Assembly: GCA_022496805.1 (NCBI GenBank)
Contig: CM040091.1
Coordinates: 9,848,336-9,912,335, forward strand
DNA length: 64,000 nt
Reading direction: 5' to 3'
DNA from: Pohlia nutans
Lineage: Eukaryota > Streptophyta > Bryopsida > Bryales > Mniaceae
This document shows positions 34,455 to 45,960 of this stretch, piece after piece (the first letter of the stretch is position 1; the number at the start of each line of letters is the position of its first letter). A model generated the notes under the pieces. The model had not been told where the DNA came from, searched no databases, and worked only from the letters and a program-made list of their open reading frames with translations. The position numbers and the translations under genes were made by a program.

Positions 34455-34791
34455 TAAAAAGTGACGGCCAGATATGGTACGTCCTCCAAAAATAGTGTGA
34501 TTTCAAGAAATATCTTTTTGGTAAGAAAAAAACATTGAAAATTTACAAAATTAGAGGGTGTTATAAACACTATGGCTGCAACTATATACATGGTGTTAAA
34601 AACAAAATTTCTAGCACACATAAAATGAATTAGACATGAAACACACTATGAGACGCATAGAAGTGGTACCCATATGAGGCTATTCCCCTCAACTGAACAT
34701 CTTATTCCATTGAACAGAAGAACACCTCAAAGATTCCCAAGGGAACATATTCCGGAGCGGAGGAAACAACACAAAAAGCGGAACTACCCAA

Positions 34792-36023
34792 TTAACCCCT
34801 AAAGGACCAAGTGTCCTAACTAGGACATTTAGAGAATCGGGTAGGTTCCGGTGAACACATTTTTAATCGAATTTTGAAGGAAATTTAATAGTAGATTCCC
34901 CAATGTGCCACGAAAATGGGGATTCTTTTTTTTTTGAATTCCGACACTGTATGTGAAAGTTATGAGGGGAAATGTGTTTTTTTCGGGAGAAAGGGCAACG
35001 GGGCAATAGAGAAATAGTTGAATTTTAGGGGGGGCATCAAGATGGGCGGTGTGTGGAAAATGGGGTGGACTGTAGGGGCAGAAGACCACCCCGTTTTCCA
35101 AGCTCATAAAAAAAAATTTAAATAATATTTTTAAATTTTTTAAAATATATATTTTTAAATTTTTAAATTTTTTTTATTAAAAAATATTATTTTAAACTGA
35201 AAAGTATTATTTAAAATTAAAAATATTATTTTAAACTAAAAGTTCAATTTCATAATTAAAAATATTATTTAAATTTTTGAAAAATTAAATTATTTTGAAA
35301 AATTAAAAATTAAAAATAAAAATCGTTCAATGAGGGACTGCCACGTGGCAGTGTACCTTGAGAGTTAGTGGGGTCATGAACATTGGAATGGGTTGGCACT
35401 TCAATTCCCTTCCTCCACCCTTTATTTCCCCCCTAACCCCCAAAATTCTTAGAAAATGTGCTACATGTCTTCTAAAACTTGGAGATTTATTTTTTTTTCA
35501 AATTTTCTTTCGCCATTTTGTAGAGGGTGGAATGCACTTGTGTTTCACCGCTCGGATTTGTATTTTAAATAAAGAAAGTCGAAAATATTGCAATTCCAAA
35601 AACATATAGTCTTTTCTGAACTTTTAAACCCCCAACAAGTGCAAGGTGTTATTCAACATCCTAAACATCTCCAAACACAACGAAAATTGGTACACAACTA
35701 AGTAACATCATATAGAATGTGAAAGTGAAGTGCGACAAGTTTCGATAGTGAGGTTTTTTTGATGTAGATGTGGTCAAACGCATCTGAACTTTTCGGGCAT
35801 GTGTTTTTTTGGGGTGTTTTTTTCCATCAAACGCAATTATCTTGCAATCCGTGCGGTCAAAATGAACGAAATTTGTTGTGTATGTTTTTCAAATAGTTTA
35901 GGACAAGATCTTACGGTTAGAAGGTAAAAAATAACATTCTTTTGGATTTTTTGCATGGGGGAGTAAAAATGGCAGCATTGGAGTGTTTTTGGAGGAAAAA
36001 CACTCCGGTCCTTTAGGGGTTAA
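34792..36023. mobile_element. TTAA-type non-autonomous element, family G (1232 bp)
   Basis: TTAACCCCTAAAGGACCAAG at the left and ACTCCGGTCCTTTAGGGGTTAA at the right; the 17-bp TIR TTAACCCCTAAAGGACC is the same as in family A, but the interior differs. The middle (35110-35320) is an AT-rich tract of ATTTAAA/TTTAAAAT runs. No transposase is present. The right TTAA is shared with the next element. Confidence 0.75.
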
Positions 36024-36966
36024 CCCCTAAAAACCCTTAAAAGCCAAAATGGCTTTTTGCTGTTTGGGGCAGCTTAGATGGAAGGTCTAAATTAGGAATT
36101 TTAGACTATAATTTGGCATGGGCGTAGTCATACATACAAGGTGTGTGGGGTAGAAATTACAAAGTCAAATTCGGATTTTATAAAAAATTTATTGAAATTT
36201 TTGGTTTCAAGCCCAACTGGGGCAGAAAAAAACTTTTTATTATAATCATTTTTTCAATTTTTTTTTTTGGAGACATGCTCTTCACCACATTTAGGCTCAG
36301 AATTTGAAGTGACCCATGTTGATTATATTCTTGGTTTGACAAGGGCAGCCTCCAAAATAAAGAACAGCAACCTCCAAGGTTTTTTGTAATTTCACATCCA
36401 TTTCTTTCGAAATTTGTCAAAATTTGAGATTTTGAAAATTTTTAAAAATAATTTCGCCTAAAATTTATAAAATCATAGAGGTACCTAATCACCGTTCATT
36501 TTTTCCAAAAATCAAATACAATTAATGTGATGCATGTTTCACCAAATTGCCATTTTTATACCTACTTCCGGAAATTAATTTGGATGAAGGTTTGAAACGC
36601 GTAATGAGTCTCTAAAATTTTGCATGAGTGTACCCAACTTAGTTATCTACATGGAAAAAAATATGAGCAAAATGTTTGGAGTAACAATCTTCAAGTCCCC
36701 CTTTGCAGTATGGAGACAATGCCTCCCAAGCAATGCCCCGAAAAACTTTTGCACAAACTTTGGATGTTATGATCTTGCAAATGATAAACATCCAACGGTC
36801 AATTTTTGAAACAGTAGCTATGAATAGGCTTAGGTACAAGATCTTACGGTTGGAATTCTAAAAGAAGTAAAAAAACTTGGTTCACATCCCCGGGAGTACA
36901 TAGAGGTAGAAAATCGCAGTTTTGAGGTTTCAAGCTCCCAAAAACACAAGGAAATTTAGGGGTTAA
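36020..36966 (-). mobile_element. TTAA-type non-autonomous element, family F (947 bp), inverted
   Basis: The reverse complement follows 14856-15801 over its full length with few differences, including the 61-codon frame (36624-36809 here). Its left TTAA (36020-36023) is shared with family G. Confidence 0.88.
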
Positions 36967-37495
36967 TGCTACCCTCAGGTTTCAAATCACCATGTTGTCC
37001 TCATGAGCCAAAGACAAAAGAGACCGAATGATCCACCGGTTATCACAAATCACGTCGAAGTGATCCACCTGGAGCTCCAGCCAGTGCCTGGCAATTAAAG
37101 ATCAGACTCCTTTTCTCCCAAAAAAACAAAACAAAGAAAAAAGGAAAAGACCCACGCACTCAGAAATCTAGTAGCCGGTGACAGAGCCAGTACATGGCCG
37201 GACACATCCCGATCTCGAACGAAGAGTCTCACCCGCCAGGTCCCTGCGAGTTTCTTTTGGTTTGAATTGCAGAAACTAAAGTTCTCGCTTTTGCAAAAGC
37301 CGGATTGACAACACGCGCGCAGAAACCACATTCTCATGCAGCATCGTTTTTTAAGTGTGGGCAGAGTTGAATTGAATCAACGGTGTTGACCACCACACTC
37401 TTTTTTACGTGTGGTGAGAGTCAAGGGTGTGAGCACCAGTTCGATCCTCTCTGATCGATCTGTATGTACGTATGACGAACTGATCATAACAGAAA
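36967..37495. other. Intergenic, nothing recognised
   Basis: Moderate GC with no supported gene. Confidence 0.45.
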
Positions 37496-37630
37496 CCCCA
37501 TATTCATTAAATTGGCCAATCTCGATTATATTGGCCGCTCAAATAGTGTGATTTCAGTTCATTTACTCTCTTTATTTGAATAGTGTGGCGGCCAATATAA
37601 AAAAAATTGGCCAATTTAATGAATATGGGG
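37496..37630. mobile_element. Palindromic MITE (135 bp)
   Basis: The ends CCCCATATTCATTAAATTGG and CCAATTTAATGAATATGGGG are perfect inverted repeats, and the inversion continues further (GGCC, TATTGGCCGC). A degraded relative (CGCTCAAATAGTGTGA, TTTACTGAATATGG) lies at about 38630-38730. No target duplication could be assigned. Confidence 0.75.
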
Positions 37631-38216
37631 CTCAGACTCTTCGATCATGACGTGTACTCTGTGTATTGGTTCAGATTATTTTCACAGTAAGAAAAGAAAA
37701 GCCGGGTCCCTGTGAGTGAATAATAGTCGATCAGTCTCTCCGGCGTTTTTCTCGAAACATTTCCCCGACCTGATCGATCGCTGCCGTGGGAACCACGTTG
37801 CGCCTCGGCTTGCACGTTCCTTGGCACACCACCAGCCATTTTCCTTTAAGTTTTTTTATTTTATTTTATTTCCATTTCATTGATCCGTTACTTACTAGCT
37901 AGTACTGCGACGCCGGCGGTGCTTCACTAGCGCAGATTCTTGTGTAGGACCGCATCAATGGTTTTCGGGAATCGGGACGCGCGCACTGATCGATCCATTC
38001 CATGCAAGCAGCGTACGATCGAAGGCTTCATGTGACTTCATGCCTAGCTCACAGGCACGACACATTTCCAAAACAGGTGGTGTTGTTTTCAGCACTGACT
38101 CTTTTTCGATGTACAGTACTACTGCAGCAGTGTCTCGGAAATACTGAGAGTTCAGGAGTCGAAAAAGTGTTAAAAAGAGTGTCAAAAAACCGAGTTCAGG
38201 TGTAGAAAAAGTGTTG

Positions 38217-38335
38217 CAAACCCGTCGTTTCTCATTCGCTTTTCATTCATTAAAATCGTGACTGGAAAGGGTACCTTTGTGTAATGTCACACTCACCAAC
38301 TCTGGAATGGGTTCAAAATGGGAAGTGAGAAGCGA
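38217..38335. repeat. Dispersed repeat, second of three copies
   Basis: Opens AACCCGTCGTTTCTCATT, as at 41624, and closes near AAGTGAGAAGCGACTAG, so the ends are roughly inverted. See 33130-33245 and 41624-41745. Confidence 0.5.
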
Positions 38336-38575
38336 CTAGTTTGCTTCTAGTGCCTCGTCACATTTCACCTTCTGGAATGGAATGGGGAACTTTTGTCCCG
38401 TTGTGACCAACACCACTAAACAGGAGCATTGACAACCACTGACATTTCCGTTTAGCCAATTGTGGCGTATTTCTGACAGTGAAGAAGCTGACACAGCAAT
38501 ATACGTGCCACTAAATGCATGCACATACGCATTCAAGCTGCTGAAGGCTGCTGACGACCACTGAACGGGGAGATT

Positions 38576-38965
38576 TCCAAGGAAAATCCAATATTTTACA
38601 AAAGCAACTAACGGGCCGTTCCTAACTATTTTGTCCGCTCAAATAGTGTGACTTGAGTTCATTTTCTCTCCTTATCAAATTAATGTGGGTAAAATATAAA
38701 TAGGATTGGCCAATTTACTGAATATGGCGTTAACTTTGTTTTAGACAAGAACCCATCTGGTTATTATCCATGTTAAAAAAGCAACTGGTTTTAGACAAGA
38801 ACCCATCCGGTTATTATCAATGTTTCACCTAGGTAGCACCCGAGTATCAAAAAAAAAATTATCCAGATCTTAGCCTAAACTATGAGTTTCAATTGGTAAT
38901 TTGGCAATTCCATTCGGCTGATTTTACACTAACTGCCGGATCTCCCTGTACATTGCAGACGACTG
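38576..38965 (+). repeat. Duplicated segment interrupted by an insertion
   Basis: The blocks AATCCAATATTTTACAAAAG, TTTTAGACAAGAACCCAT and AACTATGAGTTTC occur in the same order at 48876-49070. Here about 180 bp is inserted after AAAAGCAACT. It includes the 37496-type MITE relative and an extra copy of the TTTTAGACAAGAACCCAT block. Confidence 0.7.
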
Positions 38966-39183
38966 TAACTGAGTAGCTTAACTTATTAAGTACAGTCAGC
39001 CGCTGAAATGATTCCTCAGCAGGTAGCCATAATGGATCTTGGAAATCAATTGTGTGAACTCTCATTTTGACTGTAGACGAGTAACACGATAGTACCGTAC
39101 CCAGGTACTACCCCACGTAGAAGGTTCAACATATGCCCGTTAAATGATTTAGTTTTTCAAGAAATTCCATTTCAGCAGACTTA

Positions 39184-39581
39184 GAGCATCCTCAGTCGTC
39201 TCCCTCCACAGTTCCCGGCAATGAGCTTTTGCAGAGAGGCCTGCAAAGGAGCGGGAGCATGAGTAGGGAGGAGGGTCCAACGTATCTCCCGTCAACTGCC
39301 TCGGCAAGGAACTTATGCTACTACGTGGGCAGCCAGGTGGCGCAGGGACTCCAGGTTGTTAGAATCTCGTTGGCTTGCAGATAATCAGGGACTCTGTCAG
39401 GGCTCTTAGCGGGAGGACTTTCTCTCACGGCAAACGGGGAAAATTTGCCCAGAGCGGGAGCTCTTATAGCGAGGGCCGCACAGTAACGGGAGGAATATTG
39501 AGGGCGTTGGCCCGCGCTATGGGATCCCGTGCCCGCCACTCACCATTGCAGTGAGCAAAGTGCGCAGGACTGAGGATGCTC
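39184..39581. mobile_element. Harbinger/Tourist-like element 1 of a tandem pair (398 bp)
   Basis: Ends GAGCATCCTCAGTC / GACTGAGGATGCTC, flanked by TTA on both sides (39181-39183, 39582-39584). The element is GC-rich relative to its surroundings. TTA duplications with such ends suggest PIF/Harbinger (Tourist-like) MITEs; the superfamily is an inference. Confidence 0.75.
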
Positions 39582-39584
39582 TTA

Positions 39585-39992
39585 GGGCATCCTCAGTCCT
39601 CTCCCTGTAAACGTTCCCGGCAAGGGCATTTGCAGGGAGCCCTGCAAAAGAGTGGGTGTGAGTGCCGGGAGGGGGGTCCAGTGCGACGCCCGCCAACCGC
39701 CCCCGGCAAGGGATTTATGCTGCCACACGGGCGTAATCATGCCTCAGCACTGAAATTTCTGCCTCTGTGTGTCTTTCCCGCCTCTACGTGTGCCATGGTG
39801 GCCTCTGTCAGAGCTGCTACCGGGAGGACTATGTCTCACGCCAAGCGAGAGAAAAATGCCGAGAGCGGGAGGTCGTGTGACGGGAGCCGCACATTACCGG
39901 GAGGGGTAGCGAGGACGTTGGCCTGCGCCGCGGGCTCCTGCGCCCGCCAGTCACCGTTGCCGTGAGACCCCGTCTCAGGACTGAGGATGCTC
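39585..39992. mobile_element. Harbinger/Tourist-like element 2 of a tandem pair (408 bp)
   Basis: Ends GGGCATCCTCAGTCC / GGACTGAGGATGCTC. It follows element 1 directly and shares the TTA at 39582-39584, with a right TTA at 39993-39995. It is similar to element 1 through much of its length (CTCCCTG/TTCCCGGCAA, CGGGAGGACT, GCCGCACA). Confidence 0.75.
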
Positions 39993-40260
39993 TTAGTGAA
40001 TACTTAAATTCAAGATTTTTGTTTTTTTACCATTAAAAGTTAATTTTCCAGTTTTTAAATGTCTATATCGCCGACCTTGCTCTTAGGGTTTTTTATGTCC
40101 TCATTATCTGCTTGGACTTAATTATATATCCTTATTATTTGCTGGCCTGTTTCATTTCTCACAGCTTCGTGAGGAATTTGCATACCTCTGCGGAGCACTA
40201 CTTCACACTTCCAAAAGAACGAACAAGCTGAAATTGTCCTTGGTATAAATTACGTGCTTA

Positions 40261-40737
40261 GGCCCTCTTTACACTAGAGGCGAGGGACTAGAGGCGAGGG
40301 GCCGTGAGAAAAGAAATTTCAACCAATGGGATGCGTAGAAATCGAGAAGACCAAGGAAGGTCACTTTACACTTGAAATTTTCAGTCCAAGGGACAAAAGG
40401 AGGAGAAAATGACATGGACAACACTTTTGTCCTTCGTGGCAAGAAAAATAGAAATTTTTGAAGGCCCCCGGATTTTCCGTCAAGCCCACCTCAAGAGGTG
40501 GGTCTAACGCAAATTCCGGGGGGCCGTCAAGTCAAAATTCTCACAACCAATCATTTTTTATTTTTTAAGAAATATGTAAGAGCTTTACTTTTTAAAACCG
40601 GTATTTTATTTTGTAGCCTCTTCTCACTTTACACTATATCCAAAGGACGTCAAATTCAAAGTTTGGCTTCTCAAGAATGAGCCATGGCCCTTGGCCGGTT
40701 TTCTCCACAACTTCTCGTTTCTAGTGTAAAGAGGGCC
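40261..40737. mobile_element. Tourist-like MITE (477 bp)
   Basis: 18-bp perfect ends GGCCCTCTTTACACTAGA / TCTAGTGTAAAGAGGGCC with TTA on both flanks (40258-40260, 40738-40740). It is non-coding. Confidence 0.85.
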
Positions 40738-40740
40738 TTA

Positions 40741-42358
40741 GCTCTAAATGTCAAACAGCTTAAATCGAGGGTCACACAGTAATTAAACCTGGACCTTCAA
40801 ATATAGACTTATCAATCTCTTGCAATCATATTTCAACTTGACCTTTCGGTGCCTAGCTGACCACATTCTAGTCATTAGATTGTTGGAAATGCAAATAACA
40901 GAAAATCCGTGAAGAATTGAATTTTGAATTTGAAGTTCACATTTGGAGATTTATAATACACGTCTTCTAAAAAAAGAAAATATCAATTTGGAGTTGTGCA
41001 ACTAATTAAACACCTATGTTCAAAACATCAAAATGTTGCAAATACCTCAAAATACAGCAAATTCTTATAATTACAGCACATGTACGATGTTGTGTTTCTA
41101 GTGTAAATTTGGAAGTTTGTTATCTTGTTTATTTTTGGATTGTGTTCTCTTGTTTATGTTCCAGTAGTGTATATATTCTAATCTTGATCAATGTACCAAC
41201 TTCTTTTAATTTTTAACGTATAAGTTTTTGTCTTAAATTTTTTAAAGTGACTTATCTATATAAGTCACTTTCACTTATAAATTTCACAATAATTATGTGT
41301 GAATACGTTCTTGATATGAAAGATTGCAATAGAGAGGTGTTGACATAGGGCATTGTTGAACTGTGTCACTTTCATTTTTGAAAATTTAACCCATATTCTA
41401 TTTAACTTTGAATACAATTGTATGTTTACTTTCTAATTTAATCCGTTCTATTTTGATATTGTGAAAGTAAAAAACACTGCCTACTTAGTGTAATTAGTAA
41501 AACTATCCCTAATAGTTTTATTCACACTTGTCTTAGGATTAAAATCAATTCTCTTTTACTATATTTTACACCTGAAATCCAATAGTAGAAAATGATTAAT
41601 CAAAAAACATACTAAAAACTAACCCGTCGTTTCTCATTGCTGAGAGTTCAGGAAAGTGTTCGTTGTGAATTATAGATCATGCTTGTCCTATGTGACGTTC
41701 CGCACGCACCTCCTCTAACAATGAGAAGTGGGACGATTTCACTCAAAAACCAAATGATAAACTGCACCCTCAGGTATAACATTCAGTAGCATGCACTATC
41801 ACTGCTTTGACTCTACATTAGATGGTGTGGAATATTCCACACCCAACAATAGCTAAGTGGACATATGGAGACTCAAAGTGATGAGCAGAGTGCATGAAAG
41901 AAAGCCAGTACGTGGGAACGAAGGCTACTGAATGTTATGGGCCCTGTAGTGAAAATGGTCAAAAATTTGACAGGAAATTTGACCCTTTCCCTTCTGTACT
42001 ATAGAATTTTAGTTCTGTACTTCGTCAGTACAAACCCCATGATGCAACAACATTAATAAAAACAACAGTAGTCTAAGTAGGATTAACATCAATTCTCTTT
42101 TTACTGTAGTTCACAACTGAAATCCAACAGTAGAAAAGGATCAATAATGAAAAAATGACCGAACAATAACCCTTCCCTGCTGTACTATAGAATTTTGGTC
42201 CTGTACGTCAGTACTAACCCCATGTTGCAACAACATTATTAAATCACCTCATTGGAATGTTTCATCTCGACCTCATGAAAGCTACAGAAAGCAAATTCTA
42301 CCAACTAAACTAGACCCTATCCTATCACTAGGTTCCTATAAACACCTCCCCCAACCTA
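40741..42358. other. Intergenic, no gene seen
   Basis: AT-rich. Contains the third copy of the dispersed repeat (41624-41745). The stretches at about 41974-42040 and 42168-42240 repeat each other (CTGTACTATAGAATTTT, GTACTAACCCCATG.TGCAAC). Confidence 0.45.
41624..41745. repeat. Dispersed repeat, third copy
   Basis: AACCCGTCGTTTCTCATTG at the left and CAATGAGAAGTGGGACGA at the right are imperfect inverted ends. The interior matches 33130-33245. Confidence 0.55.
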
Positions 42359-42361
42359 TAC

Positions 42362-42613
42362 CACAGGAAGTTTCCAAGACATTAGCCGGGGCTAACGCAG
42401 TGTGTTAGCCCCCCGATTAGCCCCCCCTTACACACGGAGCAAAAAATAGCAGATTTTCTTTCTACTTTGACTTTATCCCCCCAAAATGATCCCATTACCG
42501 GGGCTAATCTTTGACGAACTCGAAGGAAAGGTAGGTTTAGCCGGGGCTAATGTGCCAAAGATTAGCCCCCGCCGGTTTAGCCCCGGGGGCTAACAACTCC
42601 AAAACTTCCTGTG
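42362..42613. mobile_element. CACTA-like MITE with CACAGGAAG ends (252 bp)
   Basis: Ends CACAGGAAGTTT / AAACTTCCTGTG with the 3-bp duplication TAC (42359-42361, 42614-42616). The interior repeats TTAGCCCC and GGGGCTAA many times in both orientations, like the subterminal binding-site repeats of CACTA transposons. A related element is at 46187-46594. Confidence 0.82.
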
Positions 42614-42616
42614 TAC

Positions 42617-43497
42617 TTCATCTTTGCGAATCTAGAACAAAAATACATGTGAGTTAGAACAAAGACTAAGGTAACTATATCTAAAAGCAACCATTTCCTT
42701 AAAGCGTACATAGCTCAATCTTCCATAATAAGTAGATTCTGACACCCTACTATTGATGAGAATGTGCACAATCTGAACATCAGGGTTTAGGGTCGCTTTA
42801 AGGTCAACCTATAGTTAACACTTTGGAAATTCATAACTTATTCATACAGTGTCCAAATAATGCATGCTACTGAAAATATTTTCTGTGTTAGGTGTGTAAA
42901 TAGGCTCAGTTGGTAAGGTGAACGCTTTAAGGTATAGTTACCGTAAGGCCACAAATTCAATAATAATAATGTTCAAATAATAATAATGCTTGAATAGTGA
43001 TTCTATAATGAAATTCTAAAAGTTGGTGTTGTTACCTATTTATAAAAAAAGTACTAGTTAGTAAAGAGATATAAAACACGAGATCGATGCAAAGACAAGT
43101 GGTGATAAAAAGGTGTGATTGACTCATCATATATGATCATATAAACATTGATTTCAAATCTAACTAATTAATAACCAAAGTATGTAATTCATTCGCCACA
43201 CCTTGAACAATTTAGTACGCTTATGAATAGAAACTAATAAACTAAGTACCGCTGTTTAGTATTCTCCCTGTCTGTCTGTCTGTCTGTCTGTCTTGTGTAC
43301 TGATATCAATGGAATTCGATCGATCTACACACACTAGCTATGAACATTATTAACGATTGCCAAGATTGGTTCTGCACACCGTGAACAAAAACGAGATTTC
43401 CACTTGCCATACTCCAGCTCCTGGTTGATCAATCTATTGATCGATGAAGTGTCAATTATAGTAGGCAGAAGAATGGTGTAGTCGGTGGATTGATCGA
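42617..43497. other. Intergenic, downstream of CHS gene
   Basis: A GGCTCAGTTGGTAAGGTGAACG stretch at about 42903 looks like a tRNA A-box and could be a SINE remnant. A (CTGT)n microsatellite lies at 43268-43293. The right end should be CHS 3' UTR. Confidence 0.4.
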
Positions 43498-45651
43498 TCA
43501 AGCATTGGGCGCGGCGCGGAGGACGAGGCATTCCACAGTGAGGCCGGGGCCGAAGCCGATGAAGAATCCGAACTCGCTGCCCTCGCCCAGCGTGGCCGCG
43601 CCCATCTTCACGGACCGCTGCCGGATGCGGTCCAGCGCGAACATGACGGACGCGCACGACATGTTGCCGAACTCCGACAGCACGTCCCGGCTCCCCTGCA
43701 TCTTGTCCGTCGTCAGGCTCAGCTTCTCCTCGATCTTCGTCAGAATGGCTGGACCTCCCGGATGCACCGCCCAGAACATCTCGTTGTAGCTCGGCGACCC
43801 TATCACCTTCCGCACCTCGTTCAGAAACCCGCCTATGTTCGACGAGATCAACGCCGGCACCTGAGAAATTCAAATCAACCAAAACGCCACTCAGCGATCA
43901 ATGCCGAATCTCACCATTGGATTTCTAGAATTGATAGCCATGAACTATCACATTGAAAAGTACAGGGTTAGTAGGAATACAGAGGATTCAGTACTGTAGA
44001 TCCTGCAAACCTAGCCATGAACAATCGCACGTAATCTTCACAGTGAAAATTACTTGGGTGGTAAGATTACAGAGCTAAGTTCCGGTGTAGATCCTGCACA
44101 TGAATTAGATCGCACGCATCCAAATTGAAAATTACTTGGGTGGTAGGATTACAGAGGTTTCAGTACTGTAGATCCTGCAAAACTAGCCATGAACAATCGC
44201 ACGTAATCTTCACAGTGAAAATTACTTGGGTGGTAAGATTACAGGGCTAAGTTTCAGTGTAGATCCTGCACATAAACTATCGCACTAGCTTACGCATTCA
44301 CAGTGAAAACTACGAAAGATTACAGAGCTTTCAGTGTAGATTTTGCAGCCATGAATTATATATCGCACAGTGAAAATTACTTGGGTGGTAAGATTACAGA
44401 GGATTCAGTGTAGATCCTGCACACTTGCCAGAGACATTGAAACCATGATGTAATTGTGGAAAACCAGTGAAATTTACCTCTTTGTCGGCTTTGAGGAACA
44501 GGCCGGCTTCGGTGAGTTTGCCGGTGATGATGTGATCAGTGCCAGGGATGAAGGTTTCGCCAGCCCAGAGGACTTCGAAGAGGGGTTTCTCAACGAGGGG
44601 TTTGGGGTCGGACCCAACGACGTACACAGCCGCGCCATCACCGAAGAGTGCAGAGCCAATTAACCCGTCGAGGTGCTCCTCGTGGGGGGCGCGGTACGTG
44701 ACGGCCGTGACTTCGGCGCAGCACGCCAGCACGCGCGCGCCGGCGTTGTTCTCCGCCAGGTCCTTGGCGACGCGGAGCGCCGTGGCGCCGCCGAAGCAGC
44801 CCGTCTGGTACATCATCACGCGCTTCACCGTGGGCTTCAGCCCCAGCAGCTTGGCGATGGCGAGGTCCGCGCCCGGCATGTTCACGCCGCTCGTGGTGGC
44901 GAACACAATGTGCGTGATGTCGCTCCGCCGTCCCCCCCATTCCTTGATCGCGTTCGCCGCGGCTTCCGCTGCCAGTTTCGGCACCTGAACGATCGTGATG
45001 TCGTGCCGCGTGTTCAGAGAGGGCTCCTTGTACGCCCGGATCTCAGGATTCTCCTTCAAAATCTCCTCTGTCAAGTACAAGTGCCGCTTCCGAATACCGG
45101 ACTTGTCACCTGCAGCAGCAGAACCTCATCCATGAGAAAATCCCAACCCTCACGATTCATACATGTCAGAACTCAAGCTACCATGACGACTTACTCAAAA
45201 AAGACGGCTAAACTAGTTTACCATGAGTTTGAAAACAGCAAGCTCTTACACACGTAATAGTGAGAAACCACCAAGCTCTTTCAAACTTCATAACTATTCA
45301 TAACTATTTAGAGTGAATAAATAAGAGTACATTAAATCAAAACACATGGTATCTTACTCAAACACCAGGATAACTGCAATATTACATGAGGATTTCAGCT
45401 AGAAAGATGGATGACGTACAGATGCGCTGGAACTTGGCTTTGAGAGCGTCTTTCTCGCTGCAGTTAGTGATGTTGAAGAAGAAGTCCGGGTAGCCTTCCT
45501 GCAGAAACTCGGTGGGCGGGTTGGCGGTGCCGATGCCCAGCACACATGCAGGCCCGTCAGCTCGCGGCTGGCAGCGCGGCACCAACCCGCCCAACGCCGG
45601 CGACGGCACGTGCAGGGCCGCGGCCTCGATCTCTCCGCTTGGGGGCGCCAT
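43498..45651 (-). CDS. CHS: Chalcone synthase / type III polyketide synthase, 3 exons, 408 aa
   Basis: A cytosolic homodimeric enzyme that condenses a CoA starter (p-coumaroyl-CoA in true CHS) with malonyl-CoA. Exons 45651-45420, 45109-44478 and 43860-43498; the first intron splits the Cys codon in KFQRI(C)DKSG, the position conserved in plant CHS genes. The catalytic triad is Cys182, His321 and Asn354 (alfalfa Cys164, His303, Asn336; offset +18). CoA-binding Lys73, Arg76 and Lys80, gatekeeper Phe233 (Phe215) and the GFGPG loop (390-394) are kept. The second gatekeeper, Phe265, is Leu283, and its surroundings ([11 protein letters not shown]) differ from the usual GLxFHLxKDVP. Active-site Thr and Gly equivalents (EVTAVTY, ITGKL) are present. 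It is closest in feel to moss and liverwort CHS. The altered gatekeeper means that a non-CHS product range is possible. Intron 2 is filled by a minisatellite. Confidence 0.95.
43937..44430. repeat. Minisatellite filling CHS intron 2
   Basis: About six units of 70-95 bp, each ending in GTGTAGATCCTGCA or close variants and holding GAAAATTACTTGGGTGGTA and GATTACAGAG. Units start near 43937, 44013, 44107, 44185, 44279 and 44347. The units at 44013 and 44185 are nearly identical, giving a 172-bp higher-order period. Confidence 0.85.
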
Positions 45652-45953
45652 CGATCTCTCTTGTTTACAATCGAACAATCAAGCACAGTCACTGAATGAT
45701 ATGTGTATCTATTCAATGCCTCGGAGTGATCGATGCAAGTCGATCAAGTAGCAGCTGCAATCACGCTGTATGTAATGCGAGTATATTGGATCGATGAATC
45801 GCAAAGTGATCGATGGATCAGGATGATCGAACCCGCTAGAAAACTGAGAACATTCGGGGGCGATGATCGATTGATTAGTAGCTAGTACTAATGCGTGATC
45901 GAATGTGCTTGTATGAGGTAGGAGAGGTGGGATGGCTGTGTGAGTGGCTCTGG

Positions 45954-45960
45954 CTTTATA
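45954..45960 (-). promoter_or_regulatory. Likely TATA box of the CHS gene
   Basis: TATAAAG on the minus strand, 303 bp upstream of the CHS ATG. It would give a 5' UTR of roughly 270 nt. Position and motif only. Confidence 0.45.

Larger units (their letters stand above)
37631..39180. other. Intergenic; one weak ORF and repeats
   Basis: A 64-codon minus-strand frame at 37645-37839 (starting MAGGVPRNVQ) lies in locally GC-richer DNA and could be a first exon, but nothing supports it further. 38217-38335 is a copy of a dispersed repeat. 38576-38965 duplicates 48876-49070, with an insertion in between. Confidence 0.4.

Noticed and set aside
37645..37839. 64-codon minus-strand frame as a first exon
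   Set aside because: No domain, no clear partner exon and no conserved motif; left as a remark only.
42903..42970. tRNA gene suggested by GGCTCAGTTGGTAAGGTGAACG
   Set aside because: No cloverleaf can be completed and the B-box is poor; at best a SINE remnant.
44539..45257. Long plus-strand frames over the CHS gene
   Set aside because: Shadows of the GC-rich CHS exon 2 on the other strand.
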